From: an uncultured Bacteroidales bacterium
GTDB taxonomy: Bacteria > Bacteroidota > Bacteroidia > Bacteroidales > Bacteroidaceae
Assembly: GCA_937898885.1 (NCBI GenBank)
Contig: CALDKD010000111.1
Location: forward strand, 1-34,735
DNA: 34,735 nt
Reading direction: 5' to 3'
Below, one piece after another: positions 8,405 through 16,446 of this stretch. Each line of letters begins with the position of its first letter. The stretch's first letter is position 1. Made by a program: the position numbers and the translations under genes. The notes under the pieces are model-generated. The model searched no databases. It was not told the origin of the DNA and saw only the letters and a list, made by a program, of their open reading frames with translations.

Positions 8405-9640
8405 CTATATTCTATGAAACTCCATATCGAAACGCAATCCTCCCTCCTTCGGAATGGATGCGGATATGGTACCTTTGTGGAATGCCACAGCATTCTTGAC
8501 TATGGAGAGTCCAAGGCCGGAACCCTCTGTGCTTCCAGGCTTTCCGGGTATGCTGTAGAATCGCTCGAATATATGGCTCAACTGAGACTCACTGACACCA
8601 AGGCCGTTGTCCTGGTACGACAATTCGATGTGGTCCACGAAACGTCTTGTATCTATGTGAATCTCTGTTCCTTTTCCAGCATACTTGACCGAGTTCTCCA
8701 TCAGATTCCGTATTATGGAATACATCAGACTTCGATTTCCGTTAATCATAGTCTGATCCGGAACATTGGCGTAAATCCTCATATTCTCTTTCTGCAGGAC
8801 CGTCTCGAACTCATCACTGACCTCTGTAACGATATTGCAGAGATCTATAGGCTCTATGCGGAACTGTTCCGGCGACTCCTCCAGTTTAGTGATGATAGCC
8901 ACATCACGAATGAGTTCCGAGAGACGTATGGACTGCGCATATGAACGGTCAATAAAGAGATTCCTCTTGTCTTCCGATATGTCGGGATTCTCAATGAGTG
9001 TCTCCAGATAACCACGGATGCTGCTTACGGGGGTCTTCAACTCGTGTGCTATGTTGCTTGTCAAAGAATGCTTCAGCTCCTTTGCGGCATTCTCTGAGGC
9101 TTTCTTGAGCCGATTCTCGTAATTGCGGGAAAACAGCCTTGCCAACAGCATAAGCACCGCGAAAAGCAGCACAATACCCACAAGAAGCACCCAGTCTGGC
9201 CGAAAGTACTTCTCCATATTGACCTCAAACGGAAGTGCCGCCCGTATAATGCAGCTGTCATACAATTTTGCAAAGTAAAGGTATTTTCTGTTGGCCGTCT
9301 CCGACTGCCGGATAGCATAACCGTCGCCAGATGTCAGGGCATCGTGTATCTCCGGCCTTGCCAGATGGTTGTCAAGTGCAGTAAGCGGCTCGTAGGAGTC
9401 ATATGTGACTATACCATCGGATGTGAGAATGGTGATACGGACATCATCGGGAAAAAGTTGCTCCACATTCACCGCGGAATCGCCTGCGGCATTGACAATA
9501 TCAGTATATGACTCCAGACGCGACTGAAGCACAGAGCGTTTCCAGTTGCGCTCGCTGTCTATCTCTACCGCGACAAGCACCGATGCTCCTATGCAGAATA
9601 CCACTGCAAGGCTACATAAAAGCTTCAACTTGTAACTCAT
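8405..9640 (-). CDS. Membrane sensor histidine kinase, PhoR-like
   Basis: 411-residue sensor kinase. Membrane segments at about 8-25 and 150-170 flank a ~120-residue extracytoplasmic sensing domain. The HisKA box NIAHELKTPVSSIRG puts the phosphorylated His at H199. The HATPase part has RNLMENSVKYA (N box), YQDNGLGVS (G1), FERFYS (F box) and GSGLGLSIV (G2). The gene overlaps the upstream response regulator by 4 bp. A divergent Na+/phosphate cotransporter with a PhoU tail supports a PhoR role, but the sensed signal is not proven. Confidence 0.9.
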   Translation of the reverse strand: MSYKLKLLCSLAVVFCIGASVLVAVEIDSERNWKRSVLQSRLESYTDIVNAAGDSAVNVEQLFPDDVRITILTSDGIVTYDSYEPLTALDNHLARPEIHDALTSGDGYAIRQSETANRKYLYFAKLYDSCIIRAALPFEVNMEKYFRPDWVLLVGIVLLFAVLMLLARLFSRNYENRLKKASENAAKELKHSLTSNIAHELKTPVSSIRGYLETLIENPDISEDKRNLFIDRSYAQSIRLSELIRDVAIITKLEESPEQFRIEPIDLCNIVTEVSDEFETVLQKENMRIYANVPDQTMINGNRSLMYSIIRNLMENSVKYAGKGTEIHIDTRRFVDHIELSYQDNGLGVSESQLSHIFERFYSIPGKPGSTEGSGLGLSIVKNAVAFHKGTISASIPKEGGLRFDMEFHRI

Positions 9641-10284
9641 ACGTAATAACCGAATCCGGATTTGTTTCTGATAATATTCCTTTCATCACCCAACTTTGAG
9701 CGAAGTCTTGCAATATGCACATCCACCGTTCTCTCAAGTACGCAGGGAGCCTCCTGCCAAAGACGGGCGATGATGTCCGAGCGGGAGAAACACTGTCCTC
9801 TGTTCGATACAAGCAGTTCCAGAATCTCATATTCCTTGTGTGAGAGCGCAAGCGGCCTTCCGTCAATCGCAGCTGTCTTGACAAGGCGATTGACACTCAG
9901 GCGACCTATTGTAACGGTATCTGTCCTGCCCGCACGTCCGAGCACAGCCTTGATGCGCGCCAGCACCTCGTTAATGGAAAACGGCTTTGAGATGTAATCG
10001 TCACCGCCAGCGCTGAAGCCCGTAAGAAGATCGTTCTCGGCAGTCCGTGCCGTAAGAAAGATAATCGGCAGCTCATTGCCGGCGGAGCGAAGCCGCTTTG
10101 CGAACTGATACCCGGAGATTCCGGGGAGCATCACATCAAGAAGAATCAGTGAGGCACCATCAACCAGTCCTTCGGACGCCTCTGCCGAAGCGACGCCTTG
10201 AACGGCATATCCGGCATTCTCTATGTTGAATGACAGTATCTCGCGAATATCCGGATCATCTTCAATAATAAGGATGTTTTCCAT
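9637..10284 (-). CDS. OmpR/PhoB-family response regulator
   Basis: 215-residue two-domain regulator. The receiver domain carries the acidic pair IEDD, the phospho-acceptor D50 in LILLDVMLPG, and the TARTAE/SKPF switch residues. The C-terminal winged helix (about 125-215) has the family motifs LSHKEYEILELL and ERTVDVHIARLRSKLG. It is the first gene of the regulator-kinase-HD operon and is divergent from the Na/Pi cotransporter across a 118-bp gap. It is therefore probably PhoB-like and likely regulates that transporter. Confidence 0.92.
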   Translation of the reverse strand: MENILIIEDDPDIREILSFNIENAGYAVQGVASAEASEGLVDGASLILLDVMLPGISGYQFAKRLRSAGNELPIIFLTARTAENDLLTGFSAGGDDYISKPFSINEVLARIKAVLGRAGRTDTVTIGRLSVNRLVKTAAIDGRPLALSHKEYEILELLVSNRGQCFSRSDIIARLWQEAPCVLERTVDVHIARLRSKLGDERNIIRNKSGFGYYV

Positions 10285-10291
10285 AATATTG

Positions 10292-10299
10292 CAAAGATA
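10292..10299 (-). promoter_or_regulatory. -7 element of the response-regulator operon
   Basis: The minus strand reads TATCTTTG, a full TAnnTTTG match. It lies only 7 bp before the start codon, which would give an almost leaderless mRNA, and no TTTG box is at the expected distance. Confidence is therefore low. Confidence 0.35.
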
Positions 10300-10402
10300 T
10301 TATCAAATTGTTAAGATTCGGTTACATTGTTGTGTGAAAGCAAGGCATTTGCTTGAATTAAGGAATAATTGTCCCATTTTTGCATCAGTTAAACAAGAGG
10401 CA

Positions 10403-12082
10403 ATGACTACAGGCGTTATAATCTCAGCTATACTTACGCTATTGGCAGGCATCGGCATTTTCCTTATAGCCTGTCAGATGATGAGTTCCAATCTTGAATC
10501 GGCAAGCTCCACAAAACTCAAGTTGCTATTCTCAAAGGCTTCGCGCAGCCGTATGCTCGGAGTGTGCATAGGCACTGTAGGCACTGCGGCCATCCAGAGC
10601 TCAGGAGCCACCACTGTGATGGTCATAGGTTTCGTCAATGCCGGAATTATGTCGCTCACCCAGGCTGCCACTATTATATATGGCGCCAATATCGGTACTA
10701 CGGTAACGGCACAGATTGTAGCCCTTGGTATGTTCGGCGGAGCCAGTGCCATATCTACTACAATCATATTCTCCGCGTTCGCAGGAATAGGAGCTTTTCT
10801 GGCGCTGTTCTCAAAAAGAGATTTCAGCAAGAGAATCGGCGGAACGCTGGCAGGTTTCGGAATGTTGTTCGTAGGACTCAGTATGATGAGCGGCTCAATG
10901 AGTGATTTCGCAAAGCTTGATAGCGTGAAGGTATTTCTGGCCGGAATAGAGAATCCATTCTTGTTAGTCATCATCGGCGCTGTGCTCACGGCTATTATAC
11001 AGAGCTCATCAGTGATGACATCCGTGGCGATAGCGATGCTCTGTGCGGGACTCATATCGTTGGACCAGGGAATATTCATCACAATGGGCTCAAACATCGG
11101 CTCCTGTATCGTAGCCATTATCGCCGGTATGACATCAGGCATTAACGCCAAACGCACTTCACTTATTCACCTGTTCTTCAACGTCAGTGGAGTGCTGATG
11201 TTCTTGCTGGCAGGATTTCTTATAAAAGCCATATCCGGGGGAGTGACATTTGGATCCATCTTCCAGTCGATGTTCGCAGACGCCCCTCAGGAACAATTGG
11301 CAATGTTCCACACCATCTTCAATGTCATTACGGTAATACTTATTCTACCGCTCACCGATGCTCTTGTGAGACTGGTATGCAGAATCATTCCCGACAACGC
11401 GCCGCTGGAGGAGAACAAGTCAAGGTTCTATTTCATAGACAGGAATATGCTTAAGACTCCTCCGATTGCCGTACTGCAGACCAAGAACGAGATAGTCAAT
11501 ATGGCGGCACTGGCCATGCGTAACTTCAATCTGTCGCTTGATATGGTGTCAAGCCTTGACCTGGGACGGCTGAATGAGTTCAAGCGAACCGAGGAAGAGC
11601 TGAACTGGCTGAACAATGAGATAGTCGCTTACGTTGTAAATCTCTCCGGCAGACGCGGACTTGGCGAGAAGGACCATATATATCTGTCCGGAACATACCG
11701 GACTGTCAGAGACATAGAGCGAATTGGCGATTATGCGGAAAACATTACCGAGTATGCCCAATACTTAAAAGAGACAAATTCCTCTTTCACGGAAAAGGCC
11801 ATCAGCGAGATACGCGAGCTTCGCACCCTGCTGGGAGAGCTCTATGAATATGCGCTCAAGGCATACAACGATGAGGACTTCAATGCTTTGGGCAAAGCCA
11901 ACATAGTGGAGGAAGAGATTGACGACTTTACTAAGAAAATGGAGGACAACCACATAGAAAGGCTGTCGGAAGGAGTATGCTCACCTGCTGTCGGAGCACA
12001 GTACCTGTCTCTCAGCTCAAATGCAGAGCGTGTCGGCGACCACCTTATCAATGTTGCGAAAGTGATACGCGCGTTGAGGTAG
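10403..12082 (+). CDS. Na+/phosphate cotransporter with C-terminal PhoU domain
   Basis: 559-residue inner-membrane protein of the NptA/Na-Pi-II family. Two inverted repeats carry the QSSxxT-type signature: AIQSSGATTVMVIGF and AIIQSSSVMTSVAIA, each followed by a GANIGTT or GSNIGSC motif. About nine hydrophobic segments fill residues 1-310. Residues about 340-559 are a helical PhoU-like domain (RTVRDIERIGDYAENITEYA and SNAERVGDHLINVAKVI). The longer open frame from 10,223 runs back into the regulatory gap; the ATG at 10,403 just precedes the first membrane helix and follows AAACAAGAGGCA. It faces a PhoB/PhoR-like operon, so phosphate control is likely. Confidence 0.92.
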   Translation: MTTGVIISAILTLLAGIGIFLIACQMMSSNLESASSTKLKLLFSKASRSRMLGVCIGTVGTAAIQSSGATTVMVIGFVNAGIMSLTQAATIIYGANIGTTVTAQIVALGMFGGASAISTTIIFSAFAGIGAFLALFSKRDFSKRIGGTLAGFGMLFVGLSMMSGSMSDFAKLDSVKVFLAGIENPFLLVIIGAVLTAIIQSSSVMTSVAIAMLCAGLISLDQGIFITMGSNIGSCIVAIIAGMTSGINAKRTSLIHLFFNVSGVLMFLLAGFLIKAISGGVTFGSIFQSMFADAPQEQLAMFHTIFNVITVILILPLTDALVRLVCRIIPDNAPLEENKSRFYFIDRNMLKTPPIAVLQTKNEIVNMAALAMRNFNLSLDMVSSLDLGRLNEFKRTEEELNWLNNEIVAYVVNLSGRRGLGEKDHIYLSGTYRTVRDIERIGDYAENITEYAQYLKETNSSFTEKAISEIRELRTLLGELYEYALKAYNDEDFNALGKANIVEEEIDDFTKKMEDNHIERLSEGVCSPAVGAQYLSLSSNAERVGDHLINVAKVIRALR

Positions 12083-12091
12083 AATTGAGAT

Positions 12092-12142
12092 GGGTCAAGG
12101 TACCTGTCCCTCTGACCCAGTCCCTCTGACCCACCTTGACCC
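12092..12142. repeat. Second copy of the GGGTCAG/GGGACAGG palindromic repeat
   Basis: A 10-bp inverted repeat GGGTCAAGGT/ACCTTGACCC (12,092-12,101 and 12,133-12,142) encloses two copies of TCCCTCTGACCC. The stretch 12,103-12,118 is the exact reverse complement of 4326-4341. It follows the Na/Pi cotransporter stop and may terminate it. Confidence 0.7.
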
Positions 12143-12209
12143 TATTACTAATAATGAACGTTAAATATGCACGTTTTTCAGAAAATTCCCAATCACGTCC
12201 GCAGAATTT

Positions 12210-12231
12210 CTAAAAGTTTAGTTTTCCTTTG
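12210..12231 (+). promoter_or_regulatory. Candidate operator and -7 element of second BlaI/M56 operon
   Basis: CTAAA-AG-TTTAG (12,210-12,221) is a short palindrome directly before TTCCTTTG (12,224-12,231, one mismatch to TAnnTTTG). Its complement contains AAACTAAA, also present in the promoter of the other BlaI/M56 operon. The start codon at 12,240 is unusually close, so the promoter may instead lie further upstream. Confidence 0.35.
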
Positions 12232-12239
12232 CCAGTGTT

Positions 12240-12614
12240 ATGGAAAAGGAGAAGCATTACACACTTACAAAGTCTGAGATGGCGGTAATGAATATCGTCT
12301 GGAGCCTTGGGCGCGCCTGCGACATTCACCAGATAATTGAGAGATATCCCGAGCCGAAGCCGGCATACACGACAGTGGCCACATTCCTCAAGATACTAAC
12401 CACCAAGAAGTTTGTAGATTTCAAGAAAGGCGATGGCAAGACTCACCTGTACTATCCTCTCATATCCAAGGCGCAATACACACGTCAGACAATGGAGGAG
12501 ATGAGGGACAACCTTTTTGACGGCAGCGCGTCGTCGCTTGTAAAGTTCTTTGTGAGTCAGGATATTCTCTCCGACGATGAGATTCAGGATATATTGTCAA
12601 TGATTTCAAAATAA
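12240..12614 (+). CDS. BlaI/MecI/CopY-family transcriptional repressor (second copy)
   Basis: 124-residue winged-helix repressor. LTKSEMAVMNIVWSLG and PKPAYTTVATFLKILTTKKF are the DNA-binding wHTH, with the same PKPAY-T-V signature as the first copy at 1813. The C-terminal half (QTMEEMRDNLFDGSASSLVKFF) is the dimerization part. The proteins are clearly paralogous but diverged. Six bases separate its stop from the start of the M56 gene, so the two form an operon in the BlaI-BlaR1 order. Confidence 0.9.
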   Translation: MEKEKHYTLTKSEMAVMNIVWSLGRACDIHQIIERYPEPKPAYTTVATFLKILTTKKFVDFKKGDGKTHLYYPLISKAQYTRQTMEEMRDNLFDGSASSLVKFFVSQDILSDDEIQDILSMISK

Positions 12615-12620
12615 TAAGCT

Positions 12621-14273
12621 ATGGGTACATTTGTGGCATACATCATCAGAGCGGCTATCTGTCTGGCACTACTCTATCTGCCTTACGCTCTTCTTATGCG
12701 CAAGGAGACATACTTCCGTCTGAACAGGGCCGTGCTGCTCGCAATGACGGTATTGTCGTTCCTGCTTCCGCTATGTCCTGCATCCTGCACCAGTCAGCCC
12801 CTGACAGAGATTGCCGGAGACGCGGACGACGAGCCAGACATTGAGATTGGAATACCACAGATGCTGAACGCCGTACTCGCTGCCGAAAGCGATGAGGCAA
12901 GCCGCCACACCTGGCCTCTGGTCCTGATCTGCATCTATTTTACAGGAGCCGCGGTCTGTCTGGCGCACAAGACAGTGGAATACGTAAGAATGAGACGTTT
13001 CATACGCAAGGGCAACCTATGGACAGAGAGCAGCTATGCCGACGGCATCACAATACACTGCAAGCCAGAGCAGGTCAGTCCCTTCTGTTGGATGCGGGAC
13101 ATTGTAATCTCGGAGCAGGATGCGGACAACAGCGAGATTCTGCTGCACGAGATAGCCCACATTCAGCTCGGGCACTCCTGGGACACCTTATTTATATTAC
13201 TGGTAGAGGTGCTGCAGTGGTTCAACCCATGCATCTGGCTTCTGGACAAGGCTCTGTGCGAGGTGCACGAGTTCGAGGCCGACAGCACTGTACTCAAGAA
13301 CGGAATAGAGAAAAAAGAATATCAGCTGTTATTATTAAACCGGACCGTAGGCTCGGGAACGTACGCCCTTGCCAATGGTCTCAATCACAGTTTACTTAAA
13401 AAAAGAATCACTATGATGAGTAAGGAACAGTCAAACAGATGGAGCCGTCTGAGGATACTCTACGTGCTCCCCGTATCATTAATCGCAGTAGCGGCACTGG
13501 CAACACCGGGGAGCCCGGAAAAGGAGCTCAGGGAATACAGTAAGAGTTATGAGCAGCAGTTGCCGGATAGCGTCGTTAACGAGGTATTTGAGGTTGTGGA
13601 GCAGTTGCCGGAGTTCCCTGGAGGAATGGTAGGACTTATGGAGTATCTTAGAAGAAACATCAAATATCCCGCATCAGCAAAGGAAAATAACATACAGGGC
13701 AGGACACTCATCCAATTCATTGTAAGCGAGGACGGCTCAATAACAGATCCAGAGGTCATAAAGTCTCTTGAGCCTGAATGCGACAAGGAGGCCCTTAGAG
13801 TAATCAGCGATATGCCCAGATGGACACCAGGTATGCAACGCGGTGAGGCGGTAAGTGTGAGATATACCGTTCCGGTCATGTTCAGACTGCGGGACGATGA
13901 CGTGCAGCAGGCTCAGGAAGAGATAATAATAACAGTTCAGGCTCTGCCCGCTGAAGTACGGAGCGAGATTAGAAAGGAGGTACAGGAGTGTCTGGAGTCT
14001 ATGCAGAAGGAACTGCGTGCGAGACTTGGTGACCAGAGGTACATCGCCGATTTTGAAGACAAGGTAATAGTGGAGTTAGGCACATTAATGGAAAGGCTCA
14101 CCGGACAATACTCACAGTATGAGAAGAGTGCGGTACAGGGGCGTATCGCCCTTACCGCCGGAGAGGTCATAAGAGAGCTTGGGATGTCTCCTGAGTTGTT
14201 GCATTTCGGCGATCTGCCCCCAACCCGTGAGGATGCTATAAATTACGTCACGAGCAAAAGCCAGGAAAAGTAA
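12621..14273 (+). CDS. M56-family membrane metallopeptidase with TonB C-terminal domain
   Basis: 550 residues. N-terminal membrane helices at about 7-25 and 38-55 and another at 98-115 precede a cytoplasmic protease core with LLHEIAHIQLGH (H176-E177-x2-H180) and FNPCIWLLDKALCEVHEFEAD for the third ligand. A membrane helix at about 278-295 leads outside to a TonB_C-type domain (about 327-423: PEFPGGMVGLMEYLRRNIKY, then GRTLIQFIVSEDGSI and RWTPGMQRG). A further ~125-residue charged helical tail has no family I recognise. M56-TonB_C fusions are common in Bacteroidetes. The TonB_C part probably contacts an envelope partner, and the protease is expected to inactivate the upstream repressor. Confidence 0.87.
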   Translation: MGTFVAYIIRAAICLALLYLPYALLMRKETYFRLNRAVLLAMTVLSFLLPLCPASCTSQPLTEIAGDADDEPDIEIGIPQMLNAVLAAESDEASRHTWPLVLICIYFTGAAVCLAHKTVEYVRMRRFIRKGNLWTESSYADGITIHCKPEQVSPFCWMRDIVISEQDADNSEILLHEIAHIQLGHSWDTLFILLVEVLQWFNPCIWLLDKALCEVHEFEADSTVLKNGIEKKEYQLLLLNRTVGSGTYALANGLNHSLLKKRITMMSKEQSNRWSRLRILYVLPVSLIAVAALATPGSPEKELREYSKSYEQQLPDSVVNEVFEVVEQLPEFPGGMVGLMEYLRRNIKYPASAKENNIQGRTLIQFIVSEDGSITDPEVIKSLEPECDKEALRVISDMPRWTPGMQRGEAVSVRYTVPVMFRLRDDDVQQAQEEIIITVQALPAEVRSEIRKEVQECLESMQKELRARLGDQRYIADFEDKVIVELGTLMERLTGQYSQYEKSAVQGRIALTAGEVIRELGMSPELLHFGDLPPTREDAINYVTSKSQEK

Positions 14274-14297
14274 AAAGATGATTTTTAGGCCGGAATG

Positions 14298-14329
14298 TTT
14301 GCTTGTAACATAAATATGATGTAATTTTG
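14298..14329 (+). promoter_or_regulatory. Promoter of rplU-rpmA
   Basis: TTTG (14,298-14,301), a 20-bp spacer and TAATTTTG (14,322-14,329): a full Bacteroidetes consensus at ideal spacing, about 85 bp before rplU. Confidence 0.8.
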
Positions 14330-14335
14330 CACCCG

Positions 14336-14414
14336 ATTTATTCCGATGAGGTAGGAAAAGAGCGGTCCACGAAGGTCCGACACCTCACGGAGCAACGAAT
14401 AAAAGCAAGATAAA
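14336..14414 (+). ncRNA. Structured 5' leader of rplU
   Basis: The ~80-nt leader can fold into a long stem: TCCG-a-TGAGGT near 14,342-14,352 pairs with ACCTCA-CGGA near 14,383-14,393, enclosing a GGTCC-containing loop region with two direct GGTCC copies. A structured leader directly before an L21 gene suggests autogenous control of ribosomal-protein synthesis, as described for L21 leaders in other bacteria. That role here is inference. Confidence 0.45.
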
Positions 14415-14732
14415 ATGTACGTTATTGCTGAAATTCAGGGACAGCAGTTCAAGATTGAACAGGGTAAGAGGCTGTTCGTGCACCACATCCAGGGTATCGA
14501 GGCTGGTGCAACCGTAGAGTTTGACAAGATTCTGCTCGCCGACAAGGAGGGTCAGATTACAGTGGGCACACCGGTTATCGACGGCGCCAAGGTTGTATGC
14601 GAGGTTAAGACCGCATTGGTTAAGGGCGAGAAGGTTCTCGTTTTCCACAAGAGACGCAGAAAAGGCTATCGCAAGCTGAATGGTCATCGCCAGCAGTTCA
14701 CCGAGCTCACAATTAAAGAAGTTATTGCATAA
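14415..14732 (+). CDS. rplU: 50S ribosomal protein L21
   Basis: 105-residue L21 starting MYVIAEIQGQQFKI, with the conserved FHKRRRKGYRKLNGHRQ motif that binds 23S rRNA near the C-terminus. The length is normal. It is the first gene of the rplU-rpmA operon, 19 bp before rpmA, with its own promoter and structured leader. Confidence 0.97.
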   Translation: MYVIAEIQGQQFKIEQGKRLFVHHIQGIEAGATVEFDKILLADKEGQITVGTPVIDGAKVVCEVKTALVKGEKVLVFHKRRRKGYRKLNGHRQQFTELTIKEVIA

Positions 14733-14751
14733 CCCTTAAAAATCAGAAGAT

Positions 14752-15018
14752 ATGGCACATAAGAAAGGTGTTGGTAGTTCTAAGAACGGCCGTGAGTCCG
14801 CTAGCCAGCGTTTAGGTGTTAAGATTTGGGGTGGCCAGGTATGCAAGGCCGGTAATGTTCTGGTTCGTCAGCGTGGCACAGTCCACAATCCAGGCGAGAA
14901 TGTAGGCATTGGCAAGGATGATACTCTTTATGCACTCGCAGACGGTATCGTTCAGTTCAAGAGAGGCCGCAAGGACAGAAGTTACGTCTCAGTCATTCCT
15001 CAGAAAGCTGAGGCCTGA
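14752..15018 (+). CDS. rpmA: 50S ribosomal protein L27
   Basis: 88-residue L27 beginning MAHKKGVGSSKNGRES, with the typical RLGVKIWGGQ and IVRQRGT-like (VLVRQRGTVHNPGENVGIG) segments. It has no N-terminal leader needing the Prp-type cleavage seen in Firmicutes: the protein starts directly with the AHKKG end that reaches the peptidyl-transferase centre. It is co-transcribed with rplU and followed by a terminator. Confidence 0.97.
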   Translation: MAHKKGVGSSKNGRESASQRLGVKIWGGQVCKAGNVLVRQRGTVHNPGENVGIGKDDTLYALADGIVQFKRGRKDRSYVSVIPQKAEA

Positions 15019-15034
15019 TGATGACAGAATAAGC

Positions 15035-15066
15035 AAAAGGGCTCACAGAACAGTGGGCCTTTTTTA
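15035..15066 (+). terminator. Rho-independent terminator after rpmA
   Basis: A GC-rich hairpin (AAAGGGCTCAC, loop AGAACA, GTGGGCC, one bulged base) runs directly into TTTTTT. It separates rplU-rpmA from serS. Confidence 0.85.
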
Positions 15067-15095
15067 TTGACAACAACTCATAAAAAGATATTTCA

Positions 15096-16373
15096 ATGCT
15101 CACATTAAAGCAGGTAACAGAGCAGACCGATTTAGTTCTGGCAGGTCTGGCCAAGAAACATTTCGCTGCGGCGAACGAGGCTATCAGCAAAGTTATCGAA
15201 CTCAACGATGTACGCAAGAAGTCACAGGCACAGCTTGACAAGAATCTTGCCGAGAGCAAGAAGATGGCAGCCAGCATAGGCCAGCTGATGAAGGCAGGCG
15301 ACAAGGAGGGTGCTGAGAAGGTCAAGGCTCAGGTAGCCGGACTCAAGGAGTCAAGCAAGGAGCTTGAGGCCGCTATGACCAATGCCGAGGCAGAGATCAA
15401 GAGTATTCTCTATACTATCCCGAACATTCCTTACGAGGATGTACCGGAGGGATTCGGTGCCGACGACAACGTTGTGGTGAAGATTGTAGATAACATCCCC
15501 ACTCTGCCGGCCGATGCCGTGCCTCACTGGGATCTTGCCAGGAAATACAATCTGATTGACTGGGAGCTTGGCGTAAAGATTACAGGCGCGGGATTCCCCG
15601 TCTATATAGGCAAGGGCGCAAGACTTCAGCGCGCGCTCATCGACTTCTTCCTGGACGAGGCAATGAAGTCAGGCTACACAGAGATTATGCCGCCTACAGT
15701 TGTAAACCAGGATTCCGGCTACGGTACAGGACAGCTGCCCGACAAGGAGGGTCAGATGTATCATTGCGAGGTTGATGACCTCTACCTGATTCCTACGGCC
15801 GAGGTTCCTGTAACCAACATCTATCGCGATGTCATTCTGGACGAGCAGCAGCTTCCTATAAAGAATTGCGCATATACACAGTGCTTCCGTCGTGAGGCAG
15901 GCTCATACGGCAAGGACGTACGCGGACTGAACCGTCTGCACGAGTTCTCAAAGGTAGAGTTGGTTCGCATAGACACTCCGGAGCACAGCAAGGAGAGCCA
16001 CAAGGAGATGCTGGCCCACGTTGAGGGTCTGCTTCAGAAGCTTGAGCTTCCTTACCGCATCCTGCATCTTTGCGGAGGCGATATGAGCTTCACCGCAGCC
16101 ACCTGCTATGACTTCGAGGTCTATTCCGAGGCACAGAAGCGTTGGCTTGAGGTCTCATCAGTATCAAACTTCGACACATATCAGGCAAACCGTCTGAAAT
16201 GTCGCTACCGTCACGCTGATGACAAGAAGATTGAGCTTTGCCACACTCTGAACGGCTCTGCCCTGGCACTTCCGCGCATTGTGGCCGCTCTGCTAGAGAA
16301 CAATCAGACACCCGAGGGCATTCGCATTCCAAAGGCTCTGGTTCCATATTGCGGCTTCGACATCATTGACTGA
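15096..16373 (+). CDS. serS: Seryl-tRNA synthetase
   Basis: 425-residue class II synthetase that charges tRNA-Ser. The N-terminal ~110 residues form the long antiparallel coiled-coil arm (from KVIELNDVRKKSQAQLDKN on) that reads the tRNA-Ser variable arm. Motif 2 is FRREAGSYGKDVRGLNRLHE, and motif 3 is NGSALALPRIVAALLENNQ. The length is normal. It is transcribed alone between two hairpin terminators. Confidence 0.97.
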   Translation: MLTLKQVTEQTDLVLAGLAKKHFAAANEAISKVIELNDVRKKSQAQLDKNLAESKKMAASIGQLMKAGDKEGAEKVKAQVAGLKESSKELEAAMTNAEAEIKSILYTIPNIPYEDVPEGFGADDNVVVKIVDNIPTLPADAVPHWDLARKYNLIDWELGVKITGAGFPVYIGKGARLQRALIDFFLDEAMKSGYTEIMPPTVVNQDSGYGTGQLPDKEGQMYHCEVDDLYLIPTAEVPVTNIYRDVILDEQQLPIKNCAYTQCFRREAGSYGKDVRGLNRLHEFSKVELVRIDTPEHSKESHKEMLAHVEGLLQKLELPYRILHLCGGDMSFTAATCYDFEVYSEAQKRWLEVSSVSNFDTYQANRLKCRYRHADDKKIELCHTLNGSALALPRIVAALLENNQTPEGIRIPKALVPYCGFDIID

Positions 16374-16395
16374 CAACACGGCAGTTACAATAACA

Positions 16396-16431
16396 GCAAG
16401 AGGCTGGCCTGATTACAGACCAGCCTCTTGC
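16396..16431. terminator. Bidirectional hairpin between serS and the lipid-kinase gene
   Basis: A perfect 12-bp stem GCAAGAGGCTGG/CCAGCCTCTTGC with a 12-nt loop lies between convergent genes. It lacks a long T-run on either strand, so it is a likely but not textbook terminator. Confidence 0.65.
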
Positions 16432-16446
16432 CGTATATAAGCCAAA

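Noticed and set aside
10474..11157. 227-codon minus-strand open frame
   Set aside because: Antisense shadow of the Na/Pi cotransporter membrane repeats.
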